Shown: positions 21,803 to 32,892, counted from the first letter of the stretch. The stretch is 64,000 nucleotides of DNA from Erythrobasidium yunnanense (GCA_001600175.1 BCJC01000004.1:930001-994000); one strand, 5' to 3'. Notes: generated by a model from the letters alone, not told the origin. Program-made: numbers and translations.

Positions 21803-24497
21803 CTAGAACTGATAGTCTTCTTCCACTTGTTCAACACTATCCAGGAGATCTGCGACGATGACGCTCCACAGGCCTGGGATCTCGCGTTCTGCAGCCTGAG
21901 CCGCGTCTCTCAAGCGTTGTAAAGCCTGATGAGCGCTTTCGTTGCTTGTATCGACTCGTGACGATATCTATATAGTACGCGTTAGCCGTTGAGGCAATGC
22001 CAATAGGAAAAGAAGAGCCTTACGTTGTCGAAGACGGGGAGGATGACTGTTTCTAGTATGTCTTCGCCTGGATCGTTCTCTTCGTCAGTCTCATGGACAG
22101 GCTCTTGACGAGTCTGCACCTCTGGCATTTGCAGCTGTGTTTCCTGCTGCTGCTGCTGTGGCTGCATAGCTGTTGCAGGAGGAGGCACGGCTTTCCTGAC
22201 CGTGCCCGACGACATTGCAGCAGAAGCTGACGGAAGAGGCGGCATAGACATCTTCTGTCTGATCGAAGGTGCTTTACTGCCTCGTAGCGACCCGCTTCGC
22301 GTAGCGTAGTCGCGGCTCGTCACTCCATTCACGTTGACAGCTTGTACCACTTGCTGCGGCTGTAGATAGTGTGTTTGTGCGGCTGTATTACTCGAAGATG
22401 CTTGTGGCTGAGTTTGCGAAGGTCCAGGATACTGTTTCTGCCTGACTGTACCAGGCTCCACTCCTGTCCTACTGTCATCATCCTGATTGCTCGCCATATG
22501 ACCTCCCAGCTTCCTTCCTACAGTCTGTCTGTAGCTAGCCATATTATGCAAATTATGGTACCCACTCTTGACGGTCCCGAAATCCCATAGGTCATCTTCG
22601 CCTCCGCTGAGCGAGTGATCCAGGTCGTTGTTTCTATCATGTTCGCCGCTGAACCTATCACGTCCACCAGACTGGGCTCTCCATCTCTCCAATCTATCGA
22701 TCAGTTCAGTGAGATAGCTCGTCTTCTTCGCATTCTTGATGAAGCGATGTTTGAGGAGCTCTTTCGCACTAGGACGCATATTCGGATCTCGTTGTAAGCA
22801 TAACGAAACGAATTCCTTGAAACCTCTTGAGAACTGGAACTGTGAGCCACCAGCTGCTGCGGCGGAGCCTGGAGTAGGCGTATCAAGTGACGGCGGCTGG
22901 TTCTTGGGTATCAGGAAGAGAACTTTCATAGGGTGTAGATCGGCATAAGGCGGTTCGCCTCGCGCTAATTCGATAGCTGTGATTCCTAGAGACCATATAT
23001 CGGCGCGCGAATCGTAGCCCGATTGCTTGATGACTTCAGGTGACATCCAGTAAGGAGTGCCGACGAACGTATTCTTCTTCGTCATTGTTGCAGTAAGCTG
23101 GCCTGACACTCCGAAATCGGCCAGCTTGACATCGCCGTTTGCAGTAAGCAGGATGTTGGCGGCTGTATAATGATCAACGTAAGCGACGTAGTCTGTATGT
23201 CCTGTTCTGCTGCTCACCCTTTATATCGCGATGCAATTTACCCTCGTTATGCAGGTAATCCAGTCCCCTCAGCAGCTCTTTCAGGATGATAGCGATATAC
23301 TCCTCCTTGACGACACCAGGTTTCATCTATCAAATCCGCCAAACACGCGTCAGTTTACGTGTATATAGAGTAAAATAACAATATCACGTGACTTACTAGA
23401 TCCGAACAGCTTCCTCCAGAGCAGTATTCCATGACTATCCAGAGCGTCTGGCCTTTTAGAAAGCATCCGTAGTATCTGAAGAGGGGTCAGAAGTGGTTGT
23501 ACGCGGATTGAGGATGAACGCACTTGGTCACGAAAGGTGAATCTAGCTGCGAAAGGATAGCAATCTCTTGTTGGATGTCGTCGATCTCGTCCTCTGCATT
23601 CTCCAAGTCGATGACCTAGATATACGCATTGTCAGCCAAGAACGGAAGCACGCGCCTCCGTTGACTCACCTTGATAGCTACAGGCCGCCCTGTCGATTTC
23701 TCGATACTGCGATTGTTATCTCAGGTTGGCTTCAAGCAGAGGTCTGTATAGAATGATGCGTACGCTCTGTGCACGACGCCGAAGCTTCCCTTTCCGATAA
23801 TCTCGATGAGGTCAAAGGCCTGTTCGGGGTTTGGCATGTCGAATATATTTCGCTTGGTCGCTACGGTACCTCCAGCATTTGGATGGAGCATTGTGTTTCC
23901 TAGACTTGCTAATGATGGATTGTTGCTACTGCTACTGCTGCCGTACGAAGGTGCTGTTGACGGCGAAGTCGATCGAGTCGCGAATGACGATGCCGAATTT
24001 GCTGACGAGGGGACTGCTACCGCTGTACTCCCACTATCAATAGATGTTCTCGACAAGTTCCTAGCTAGCCAGCTCTGTCCTGAGCCAGATCCTGAACCCG
24101 ACCCTGAGCCTGAGCCGCCTGAAGTTGTTGATCTCGGGCTGGGTGATCTGGCGTTGGAGTAGTTGTTGTTACTGCTACTATCTACGCGGTGTGCGCTTGT
24201 TGTGGACGTGGATCTCTTGAGAAATGCAAACGGGTTGATGCCTGGACTCGTCGCCGGCGATGGGGCCTGGCGGTAGTTCGAGGTTGGGTACAGAATGAGG
24301 GTATTAGTGTTGATTGTTGTTGGAATAAAGGTAAGATGTGTCCCAAGTTGCGCAGTAAAGGTAGACACCGTGCGCCCGAGGTCAGGGTTGTCGTTACATC
24401 GATTCCACGGAGTACGGATGTCGCAATGATAGATGGATTGGATTCGCAGGGTCAGCTACGTCTCACCACAACGATGACACCCTCCTGGCCTTACCAT
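21803..24497 (-). CDS. GCK-III/Ste20-family Ser/Thr kinase
   Basis: Eight exons by eye. The N-terminal ~150 residues are Ser/Gly-rich with a (SG) run. The kinase domain is complete across introns: [74 protein letters not shown] and [13 protein letters not shown]. The GVSGQLT-style activation loop and domain order are those of germinal-centre kinase III (MST3/STK24 in animals; Don3, Sid1 or Nak1 relatives in fungi), which act in septation, polarity and Hippo/SIN-type signalling. A Gln-rich linker leads to a conserved C-terminal helix block ([19 protein letters not shown], then [15 protein letters not shown]) like the adaptor-binding tail of this group. The start is uncertain: no ATG lies in the N-terminal exon, and the best option is an ATG at 24495-24497 directly before a 228-nt intron. 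Confidence 0.85.
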
Positions 24498-25310
24498 GAT
24501 TGCAACAAGTTCGCTGCAGCTTGATGGTGATTGGACAGACGTCAAACCAGCGGGAATAGTCGACAAAGCCTACTATGCACACTGCGCAATCTGATGCTTC
24601 AATATGTTCTATCACAATGCTCTCTACCGCCGTACTGCTTCCCACGCTGTGTCTCGGCTGGCTAACATTCACAAGCTCGGCAAATGCTGCTTCCAAGAGA
24701 GTCTGATAGCACCCGCTTTATCAGTATACGTCCACCATCATGAGATGGGCGTATCTACTTGATCAACAACACATTGGTAGACATATCCAGATCGAGCCGC
24801 AAAGCTTTCCTAGATGTCGCCTTTTCTTCCCTACCTATACACTGCCTTCACCCAAGGACATATGTATACGTCAAACATTTCGCTGCATGAGGTCAGCGAG
24901 ACAGACAGCAGGGAGAGTCCCAGGTTCGTCCCGCGTGGAAAGGTTGTAACACCTCTCACTCTGTTCCGTTGCTGCATCGTGGCTGTGATCATTTCAAGGT
25001 ATAGCCTGTTTGTTGTAAGCTGCGTACAGAGATAGAGCATCGTCGTCTGCAATCAATCGTTCTTTCGCCTTTCTTTCTTTCCCGAATCCGCAACCTCGTC
25101 ATCCAGAAGGTGCAGCGTCGCTTCTTCTGTCCAATCGGACGCATCTAGCTACGATACCTGCGAGACAAGACAGAAGAAATCTGCTCTTTGGTCAGCCAGC
25201 CGGTATCGACTCACACCCGCCCGCCTGACCTCTCTCTGCCTGGGCGGGCCTAGATCTATTCGATATCTCTGGCTCTTCTCTTCTTCGCTCGCTGTCACCT
25301 CCATCATCCC
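24498..25310. promoter_or_regulatory. Divergent upstream region (kinase / peroxiredoxin-like gene)
   Basis: 813 bases between outward-facing genes. A 78-codon open stretch on the minus strand (24463-24696) has no ATG, no motif and could be a missing upstream exon of the kinase or chance. The last 120 bases before the plus-strand gene are CT-rich. Confidence 0.4.
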
Positions 25311-26202
25311 ATGTCAATGGACAACAGCAGCATCATCACGACCGACGACGATTTCCCCGACATCTCTTTGCTTTCAGAAACGACCATCTTCAACTCGCAT
25401 GGGGATCCAGTAGCGCTTGGCTCGCTCTTTGAACGAGACTCTATAGTCGTTCTGTCTTTGATACGACATTGGAATTGTGGGAGCTGCCAGAGCTATGTAG
25501 AACAATTGGGCGAGAGGGTGCCGTTAGAGAAGTGGTCAAAGATCGGTGCACAGGTGGTCGTTATTGGACACGGAGTAGGTTTAGCCTCTGCACACAGGTG
25601 TAACATTGCTGATATTGGTGCGCAGGAAGCGAAACGCATAGACGCCTACAACAGTACGACCAGGCCACTCGTCACTATCGCCTCTAGCTGAGGAAACTAT
25701 GCTAGATCTCACACACTGCCCATTCGAAATCTACGCAGATCCCAAGCGGAATCTGTATACCATGTTGAAGCTAGGCGAAACGTCTGCCGGGTCGCCCGAG
25801 AAGAGTAATCCGTCTTATCACAAACGAAGCTCCGTAGGCGACATCTTTGCTGGGATAAGGGTAAGGCTATCTATCAACACGTTGCGAAAAGCGAATCTAA
25901 CTTGGTCGATTTTACCTCTAGAATGGATTCAGGATGAAGAGCTTTACAGGCGCAGGAGCTATAAACCAGCTAGGCGGTGAATATATCTTCAAGACCGACT
26001 CCTTAGGGAATACAGAGTGTGTCTTCGCGAGAAAGTAAGCCCAGTCTATTTGCCTGCTAAGCAGCCGAAAAGCTGATAATGCTTATTTACTAGGATGCCA
26101 AACGTAAGATCGCATACCGAGCCTGAAGTGTTGTATAAAGCGGCGCAGAAAGCTGCGAGAGCATTGAGGGGGACGAAAGATGGGTCGATCGTTCAGTCGT
26201 GA
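25311..26202 (+). CDS. Peroxiredoxin-like (AhpC/TSA, PRXL2/AAED1 type) protein
   Basis: Five exons (25311-25574, 25626-25653, 25688-25860, 25922-26034, 26094-26202) give 228 residues, with one 28-nt mini-exon. A thioredoxin-like fold is indicated: IFNSHGDPVALGSLFERDSI, VVLSLIRHWNCGSCQSYVEQ, VVVIGHG, CPFEIYADPKRNLYTMLKLG and a late GAINQLGGEYIFK before the C-terminal helix. The CxxC in HWNCGSC sits where PRXL2/SELENOU proteins keep their redox Cys pair. Such proteins are thought to reduce peroxides or regulate redox, and no signal peptide is visible, so the cytosol is likely. The two initial ATGs (MSM) are two codons apart; the first is used. Confidence 0.83.
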
Positions 26203-26387
26203 TCGTGGCAGAGAAGCAGAGCTCAGGCTTGACTCAGAGTATGTATAGGAAGTAATGATGTTGCTATAGTATGATTACATGGGCATAGGGTGGACAAAGG
26301 CGGGCAAATGGGCTCTAATAGGGTAGACAGATTGGTGTGTTCAGTACGTACGGGTACGCTGTATTAGTAAGCTCGCTAGGCATGTAT

Positions 26388-26525
26388 CTAGACTCTCCTC
26401 AGTATATCTATAGCCACTTCCATCACCTCTCTTGCATCATTACCCTCCTTGTTGACGATCTCCGCGAGTTTATTCAAACCACATCTGGCTCTCAGTTCTG
26501 CAGCTCGATCTGAGGTTCTGTCTCA
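26388..26525 (-). pseudogene. Decayed tail of a BTB-family gene (array unit I)
   Basis: Only the last ~45 codons of a BTB-array gene remain: GLNKLAEIVNKEGNDAREVM followed by EVAIDILRRV and a stop. This aligns with GLDKVAKIVRQESSNTREMM-DVAIDILRRL of unit II and with the ends of units III and IV. Upstream in the gene's direction the frame soon meets a stop and the BTB domain is absent, although sequence resembling the 5' flank of unit II is still found at about 26750-26900. The gene body was therefore lost by deletion inside a duplicated unit. Confidence 0.75.
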
Positions 26526-26540
26526 GATTGAGGCACGGGG

Positions 26541-27399
26541 CCGCCAGATGCGACATAGTAGAATACGCCCCGATTTGGAGTAACCGCTGTGCAGATGGGG
26601 TAGTCAATGTCCTTTCATCTGTTTGGAAGGTAGAGGATGCATACAAACAGTATAGATGGGTGGTCAGCTCAGTCAAGTCAATATTGTGAATGGGGCTAAC
26701 AGAGCCGAGTCAGGGGAAGCTCCGACGGGATTTGCTAATAGCTGAAGGAAGAACTAAAGGAAATAACTACGCGCGCATAGAGAGAGCTGTGAAGAGTGAG
26801 CGCGCATCACCCGCCCTCCAGATTCGGGGTCAGCATTGGGAGGCCGTTCAAAGGGTTTTGAAGATGGGGACCGAGACGCCTTGCAGGTGAGAGCAGAGTA
26901 GCTGACCTCACTGCTTATTGAGGTCTTGTGGTACTGACCTCGACGCAGAAGCAGCGCTGACATTCGTAGCATGTCTGAACATAGCCACCGGCGAGTCCTT
27001 GGGTCGAGAGGAGTCTGTATGGAGGATTGACGCAAGGATGAGCTGTTCTCGTCTGTGTACAATGCCTGCACCACCAGTAGCGAGGGGCGTTGGCAGCTGC
27101 CGGCTCAAATTCCCATTCATGAGAACAGCGGCGAGGTGCATTGGTAGCGGACGGCATGATGGGTTCTGCGAAAACTGTTCAGGCGCGTGATTGAACGTCT
27201 TTGAAGCTTTGAAATGGTTGTAGTGCAGAAGACAAGCACGGGGGAAGAGAGAGAGAGAGAGTTGCGCGCAAATGGTCGATTTTTCACTGGCCGCTAGACA
27301 CAGCCTCCTGATCAATGGATTCCTGCAGGCCCTTCATCTTGTAAGGATGCCAATAAACTCGCTCAGGAAGGTGGCCTAGTTGGTGTAGCCAGGATCCAT
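26541..27399. repeat. Duplicated flank of BTB unit I
   Basis: About 860 bases without an intact gene. Bases near 26780-26880 match the 5' flank of unit II at about 29045-29155 (shared pieces such as GGGGTCAGCAT and GGCCGTTCAA, and a common GAGTGAGCG). This shows that the array duplicated together with non-coding flanks. A short GA run (GAGAGAGAGAG) lies near 27251. No other gene is supported. Confidence 0.6.
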
Positions 27400-27573
27400 C
27401 TATGGTGAGATGTCGTTGATTAGGAATGCGCGCGATAATGGCGTGTTCCGGATTTCGAAGACTGCAGTGTGATGGATCAGCAGATCTCGAACCGAGTATA
27501 TCACTTCAGCCGTAACATCAGCAAGCCAGCGGTCGGTTGTCCCTCCTGTTTCTTGATCTTCAACTTCTGACAT
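27400..27573 (-). CDS. Candidate small protein in BTB array (57 aa)
   Basis: A 57-codon frame starts MSEVEDQETGGTTDRW and continues with ADVTAEVIYSVRDLL. A related frame, beginning MSELENEENGGKPDCW, lies at the equivalent place next to unit II. Similar but disrupted sequence lies beside unit III (31035-31100). It could be a real small gene carried in each unit, a lost exon, or conserved flank that happens to be open. There is no recognisable domain. Confidence 0.25.
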   Translation of the reverse strand: MSEVEDQETGGTTDRWLADVTAEVIYSVRDLLIHHTAVFEIRNTPLSRAFLINDISP

Positions 27574-27619
27574 GGTTCACCTGTTCCCTGGGTACTTGGC
27601 CTGCACGCCAGGCATGTAT

Positions 27620-28927
27620 CTAGAGTCTCCTCAATATATCTATAGCCACATCCATCATCTCTCTCGTATTACTACTCTCTTGTCGCACGATCTTCGCTAC
27701 TTTATCTAGACCTCCACTTGCCTTTACTCCTGCCCAATTTTTCTCCAATACGCGCAGGGCGGCTGCTCTAAGCTCGGGATAGTAGAAGGAATTGGTAGAG
27801 AAGAGCTCGTGGAGCACATTGAAGGGGCGAAGCTGAGCTTCGAAGTTCTCCAATGCCATGGCTTTTAGCTCGTCCATGCCGAGCTGATGGCAAAGGCGGT
27901 ATACAGACTTTGGCGATGCTCTGACAGAACTGCGAGGTTCGGGTACTGCGGATGATTTCAGGCTCGCAAAGGCGATTCTCTGACGGGTTTCGATCCATTC
28001 GAAGAGGGCCCGATACGTCTTGTATGGGGTGTGCCGGATGATCACATATTGAATTGCTCCCTCACTGTCTTCGTCACCCGGAATTCGTTTCTCCTTTACA
28101 TCGTGCCAGTTTGCTTCTCCCTCGTTGTCTGAATCATCAGCCAGTGACGAGTCCCTGGCTCCTTTTGCGCGCTCTATAGCTACGATTTTTGCCAAGTCTT
28201 GCTTAAAAGCCACAAGCATCTTGCTGACGTTTGAAAGCGTACGCCCTGATTCTTCGAACCCGCCTGAAACCAAAGAAGCGAAGTAGACACAGGCCCGAGA
28301 CAATTTCGCCTTGTTCGCCCAGAGGATACGCGGCGCTGAGGCGCTCTCGAATGGGAATACGAAGACCACGTCATTATTGTTCGTTAAGGATAGACATGAG
28401 CTCTGCGCCGGAGCAGGGGCTTCTGCGAGTGAAGTCAGCTTCACGACGTTTTTGGCATACGACTGCTTGCATGGACACACCTTCTGATCTCCTCACGAAA
28501 CATGCAGTGTACAGGATATCCGCTCGGTGCCATATACGTCCACCGTGATGCTGATCAGGCTGTATGACCCACGACGCCTTCGTGAAGCCACTCAAGGCCT
28601 GTATATCGAGGTTGACAGCGCTGCTAGGGTGGAATGGAATGTCTAAAACAATGCGCTCGTCGCCATTCGTCTTCTGCACCGAGAGCCAAGCCAGCTTCCA
28701 ATTGTTTCGGAATTCGCTGGACAGCCCCGAAAGGTTGATGTTCGCTCGTGTGTTCAGCAGGAGACTGAATTCCTCTGCCGAATCTTCCACAAAGCCGAAG
28801 TCACGTAGCCTGATCGATATCTGCGCTTCTGCTGCGGATGGAGGGATCTGGCTGGCAGCGGGAACATAGTGGATTTCGCCTTGTCGAATGCCCTGAAGTA
28901 ATGCTGCGCAGATCGGGTAGTCGACAT
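27620..28927 (-). CDS. BTB/POZ-domain protein, array unit II (start doubtful)
   Basis: Two exons with the same intron position as units III and IV. Exon 1 encodes the ~150-residue N-terminal region (RNNWKLAWLSVQKTNGDERI within). Exon 2 opens with the BTB domain: NNNDVVFVFPFESASAPRIL, then WANKAKLSRACVYFASLVSG. It continues with the shared HTPYKTYRALFEW, SVYRLCHQLGMDELKAMALE and EMMDVAIDILRRL blocks. BTB domains dimerise and often deliver substrates to CUL3 ubiquitin ligases; that role is inference here. The ATG in the position used by the other copies (28925-28927) is out of frame with the conserved LLQGIRQG, and no other in-frame ATG precedes it, so this copy may be non-functional. The rest of the frame is undamaged. 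Confidence 0.6.
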
Positions 28928-29269
28928 GCTTCAACTTTGCTCGAAGGGCAGAAGAAAAGCTGTAGGCCGGCGTCCATTTCAGTCAGATTGTAACTGAGGC
29001 CAATAGACTGACTGACAGAGGGCGGTAAGTAAGCTTCCAGCCAATCGACACGCACGCACAGTGGGAGTCGTGCAGAGTGAGCGTGCATTATCCGTAATCC
29101 AGATTTGGGGTCAGCATCGACAGGCCGTTCAACGGTCAGGCTCGTTTGACAGCATGAGGTACGTGGGCGAGCTGGCACTGAATTGCAAGTCTGTTCAGTT
29201 TCAGGTTGAGGTGCGAAGGTGCCCAGGCAAGAGATGGTGGGCAGGAGAAGAGAGACGGATCTCAAGATA
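28928..29269. repeat. Duplicated flank between BTB units II and III
   Basis: About 340 bases in which pieces match the flank of unit I. No gene other than the small candidate frame beginning at 29401 is supported. Confidence 0.55.
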
Positions 29270-29401
29270 TCATAGCCCAGTCTTTTCCGGCAATATCGTG
29301 GGTACAATCTGATTCCAACCCGCATACATCACTTTATCCGTAGCATCTAAGGGCCAGCAGTCGGGTTTCCCTCCATTTTCCTCATTCTCAAGTTCCGACA
29401 T
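29270..29401 (-). CDS. Candidate small protein in BTB array (43 aa)
   Basis: A 43-codon frame beginning MSELENEENGGKPDCW, related over its first ~28 residues to the 57-codon frame at 27400-27573 and lying at the same place relative to the array units. After that point the two diverge. It may be a small gene or duplicated non-coding flank. Confidence 0.2.
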   Translation of the reverse strand: MSELENEENGGKPDCWPLDATDKVMYAGWNQIVPTILPEKTGL

Positions 29402-29447
29402 GATCCACCTATTCCCCAAGCACTTGGCCTGTGCGCTAGGCATGTAT

Positions 29448-30749
29448 TTAGACTCTCCTCAATATATCTATAGCTACTTCCATCATTTCTTTAGTATCAC
29501 TACCTTCTTGTCTCACCATGCTCAGGAGTGTATCTAAACCACCGTTTGCTTTGATTACTGTCCAGTCCTGCTCCAAAACGCGTAGAGCTGCTGCTCTGAG
29601 CTCGGGATAATGGAAGCAGTTGATCGAAAAGAGCTCATGAAGGACATTGGAGGGAGATAGTTGGGACTCAAAATTGGCGAGTGCTAGGGCTTGTAGATCA
29701 TCGATGCCGAGCTGATGACAAAGGCGGTAGACCGATTTGGGCGATGCTTGTGTAACTTCGCTAGTTTCTAGTCGTGTAGACTTCAGGGGTGCAAAGGTGA
29801 TGTCTCGCGTCTCGAACCATTCAAAGAGCGCTCGGTACGTTTTGTACGGGGTGTCACGAATGACAACATACGAAATGGCATCTTCGCCAGTCTTGTCCTG
29901 CACGAGCCATGTCTCGTCTTCGTCGTCCCCGGTTGCTTCCGCCTCGTCGTCCGAGTCATCAGCCTTCGGTAAGTCATTTGCGCTCTTCTCGCGCTCGGCA
30001 GCAGCGATGATTGTAAGATCCTGCTTCAAGGCTGTGAAGATCTTGCTGACCTCTGCAAGCGATTTCCCGGACTGCTCAAACCCGCTTGATACTATAGCGC
30101 CGAAGTATGCTGAGCTCTGAGTGAGCTTTGCCTTGTTCGCCCAGAGAAGACGCGGCAGTGATGTGCCCTCGAATGGAAATATGAAGGCCACATCATTGTT
30201 GTTGATCAACGTCAGGCACGAGTGGCGTTTTTCAGCAGGTAGGGGAGGTTCTGCTGATCACGATGGATTGGCTGTGAGCCGGAATTATTGACATGCGCTG
30301 TTGATCCAGGTAAGCTTACCTGCTGCTCTCTGAACGAAGTACGCAGTGTATATAGCGTCCTCCCGGGTCCTAAAGTACCGGCTAGAGCTCATATCCTGGT
30401 GTTCCTGTACCTCCTGTGCTGTCGAGATATCCGGCTTCTCGAGGTGTAGGAACTCGATCGCTTCCGAGTGAAATGGTATGTCGATAGTAAAGCGGTTCTC
30501 AAACCCGCATTGCTGCACTGATAGCAGAGAAAGCCGCCATTTGCTCCGAAAGCCGCTGGGAAGTAAGGAAATATTCACGAAGCAGTCGTTCTTGAGGACC
30601 AAAATAACGCTCTCTGACAGTGCTGGAGAGATTGCGACTTCACAGAGCGTAACAGTGGCTTCTGTATCCGCTGAGAATATACCATTGCCGGCTACGGTTT
30701 GGCCTTTGCGAACGCCTTGGAACAGCCGTTGAGGAGGTGTATCAGTCAT
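29448..30749 (-). CDS. BTB/POZ-domain protein, array unit III (intact)
   Basis: Two exons (30320-30749, 29448-30253) give 411 residues from a good ATG (MTDTPPQRLFQGVRKGQ). The N-terminal ~143 residues include a beta-rich block with FRSKWRLSLLSVQQ and FTIDIPFHSEA; the W-x-L-x-x-L pattern weakly recalls a MATH domain but I do not assign it. The second exon carries the BTB core (NNNDVAFIFPFEGTSLPRLL, ANKAKLTQSSAYFGAIVSSG, FEQS), an acidic insert (DDSDDEAEATGDDEDE), VIRDTPYKTYRALFEWFE and the C-terminal helical part SPKSVYRLCHQLGIDDLQAL. This BTB plus SPKSVYRL tail is common among basidiomycete BTB proteins. CUL3 adaptor function is inferred from the family only. Confidence 0.82.
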
Positions 30750-31147
30750 GATGTTTAGGTGAGAAGTAGCCTTGAGATCATCAAGAGTGAGTTGCGGTGT
30801 AAGCAGGATGGCGGTCTCGAGAGCATTTCAGAGGTTAACGTCGCAGTCCAAGACCGTCGAACGGTCAGACTTGTTTGGCAGCATCAGGTAGCCTGAGCGA
30901 GGGTAGTCTTCGCGATTAGTTGGATAGGTATTTTCAAAGCAGCTCCCTCGTCGTCGTAAGCAAAAGAGAACTAGCCCCGGCCAGGCAAATAATTTTCAGC
31001 AAAATTATGTTTCTAATCCGATTCCGATCTTTAGATCGATTTGTCTGCAGCATCTCATGCTAACAATCAGTCCCCCTCCTGCTTCTTCATCTTCGATTCG
31101 CTAGATAGCTTCTCCACCTGTCCTTTGAGCACTTGTTCGGATATTGT
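30750..31147. repeat. Flank between BTB units III and IV
   Basis: About 400 bases. The part near 30855-30895 shares CGAACGGTCAG and TTTGGCAGCATCAGG-like sequence with the unit II flank, and 31035-31100 resembles the small-frame region of the other units but has no equivalent start codon. No gene is called. Confidence 0.5.
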
Positions 31148-32421
31148 CTAGAGCCGCTTTAATATATCAATAGCTACTCGCATCATCTCCTCAGCATCGC
31201 TGCCTCCCTTATTCACGACCTCTAAAAGCGCGTCTAGATCGCCGTTCGCTTTGACTGCTGCCCAATTCTTCTCCAATACACGCAAGGCGGCTGCCCTGAG
31301 CTCAGGATAGTGGAAGGAGTTGGTAGAGAACAGTTCTTGGAGAACGTTCTTCGAGGAGAGTTGCGTCTCGAAGTTGGCGAGTGCCAATGCTTTAAGATCA
31401 TCGATGCCGAGCTGATGGCATAGGCGGTAGACAGATTTAGGAGATGCTTGCAGGGTAGATTTATTCGAGGTCGAAGCAGACTTGAGCGCCGCAAAGCCGA
31501 TTTCATGCGTCTCGAACCACTGGAAGAGTGCGCGGTACGTTTTATAGGGGGTGTCCCGAATAACCACGTAGGAGATAGATCCTTTCCCATCTTTCTCCCC
31601 CGACGTTTCTTCTTGATTGTCTCCTGTACATACCTCCTCCTCATCTGAATGCTCAGCCAATGAGGGTCCCCTTGCTCCCGTTGCGCGCTCCCTAGCTGCG
31701 ACTTTGCCCAGGTCCTGCTGCAGGGCTGCAAGCATCTTGCTAATCTCTGCAAGCGATTGTCCTGACTCCTCAAAGCCGCTAGAGATAATACTACCAAAGT
31801 ACGTAGACTTCTGCGCTAGCTTCGATTTGTTCGCCCAGAGCACACGAGGGGACGCTGCGCCATCAAACGGAAATACGAATGCCAGATCATTATCGTTGGT
31901 CAAGGATAGACATGAGAGGGAGGTTTTCGGAGGTGTCGACGGGGAAGAAGGTTCTGCAGATGATCTTAGATTCACTAGCTCCATGTTGGTCAAAGTAGCC
32001 TACCTTCCGTTCTCCTGATGAAAACTGCAGTATATACGATGGCCTCTTCGAGGTAGACGCTGATATAGCCGGGAAGATACTGCGATCGCGTATACTGCGC
32101 AGTGTGGTGCGTGAGTCCTGCAATCGAGACTGCAAGCCCCGTATCGGAGAAGGAGGGTAGGTCGAAAATTTCAAGGTTTTCGCTACCGTCTACTGACAGC
32201 TTCGACAGCTTCCATTCCTTGCGGAAAGCGTCGGAGGTGCCGGCGAGAGCGATGAAGGATGAGTCTCTGATCGAAAGAGCAATGTATTCTGCTGAAATGT
32301 GCGGGGAAAAGACTTCTAGAAGCGCAATCTCCGTCCCTGTCGCAGCTGGTGATTGAGTGGAAGCAGTACGGATTGGACTCCTCCGGACGCCTTGAACTAG
32401 CCGTTGGGTAGATGTACTCAT
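31148..32421 (-). CDS. BTB/POZ-domain protein, array unit IV (intact)
   Basis: Two exons with a 50-nt intron in the array's common position. It starts at an ATG (MSTSTQRLVQGVRRSP) with the same ~140-residue N-terminal region (FRKEWKLSKLSVDGSENLEI). The BTB core reads NDNDLAFVFPFDGAASPRVL, then WANKSKLAQKSTYFGSIISS. An acidic insert, VIRDTPYKTYRALFQWFE and SPKSVYRLCHQLGIDDLKAL follow, and the end is VAIDILKRL. It is the most upstream copy in the direction of transcription and its promoter region (beyond 32421) is less like the others. Function as for unit III. Confidence 0.82.
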
Positions 32422-32892
32422 GGTTAGGAAATCTGATAAAGCGGAAGGATGTGCTAAGCCCTCTTGCGGTGTCCGGAAGGCGAGATTTGTTCGTGGATGA
32501 GGTCGAGACAGCTTGGCTTCAGTAGCACATCGAGACAGCGGTTGAGGGTCGGGCTTGTATCAGGAAGGGTGAGTAAGGATTCATGCAGTGAGACTATAGC
32601 AGAGACCACGACATGCGAGAGACTTTCAATGCCTTGTTGAGGTTTCGCAATGTACGAACAAAAAGAGGCAGCTGAGGCTCGAGGGCTGAGTATTAGGCTG
32701 TTTGCGGTCCAGACTGAGCATCCTCGAGGAGTACCGATGGATAGAAATGAGGCTCAAGCACGAATGCGACGCTGCTTAGATGCGAAGGGAGATGAGCAGA
32801 AGAAAGATGACTTTCTGTTTTTCACTAACAATAATGCACCTCAATCTGCTTCTAGATATTTATTAAGTAGTCATGTATCATGGGTGGCCACC
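32422..32892. other. Intergenic region
   Basis: About 470 bases between BTB unit IV and the threonine synthase gene. A 162-codon plus-strand frame running into the synthase gene from 32650 has no motif and overlaps a well-supported gene antisense, so it is not called. Confidence 0.5.

Noticed and set aside
24463-24696. A 78-codon minus-strand open stretch upstream of the kinase gene, considered as an extra exon or small gene.
   Set aside because: It has no ATG and no recognisable domain, and its use as a kinase exon cannot be shown without transcripts.
27080-27130. A tRNA-like B-box resemblance (GGCTCAAATTCC).
   Set aside because: No A-box at a suitable distance and no cloverleaf could be drawn; no tRNA was found in the window.
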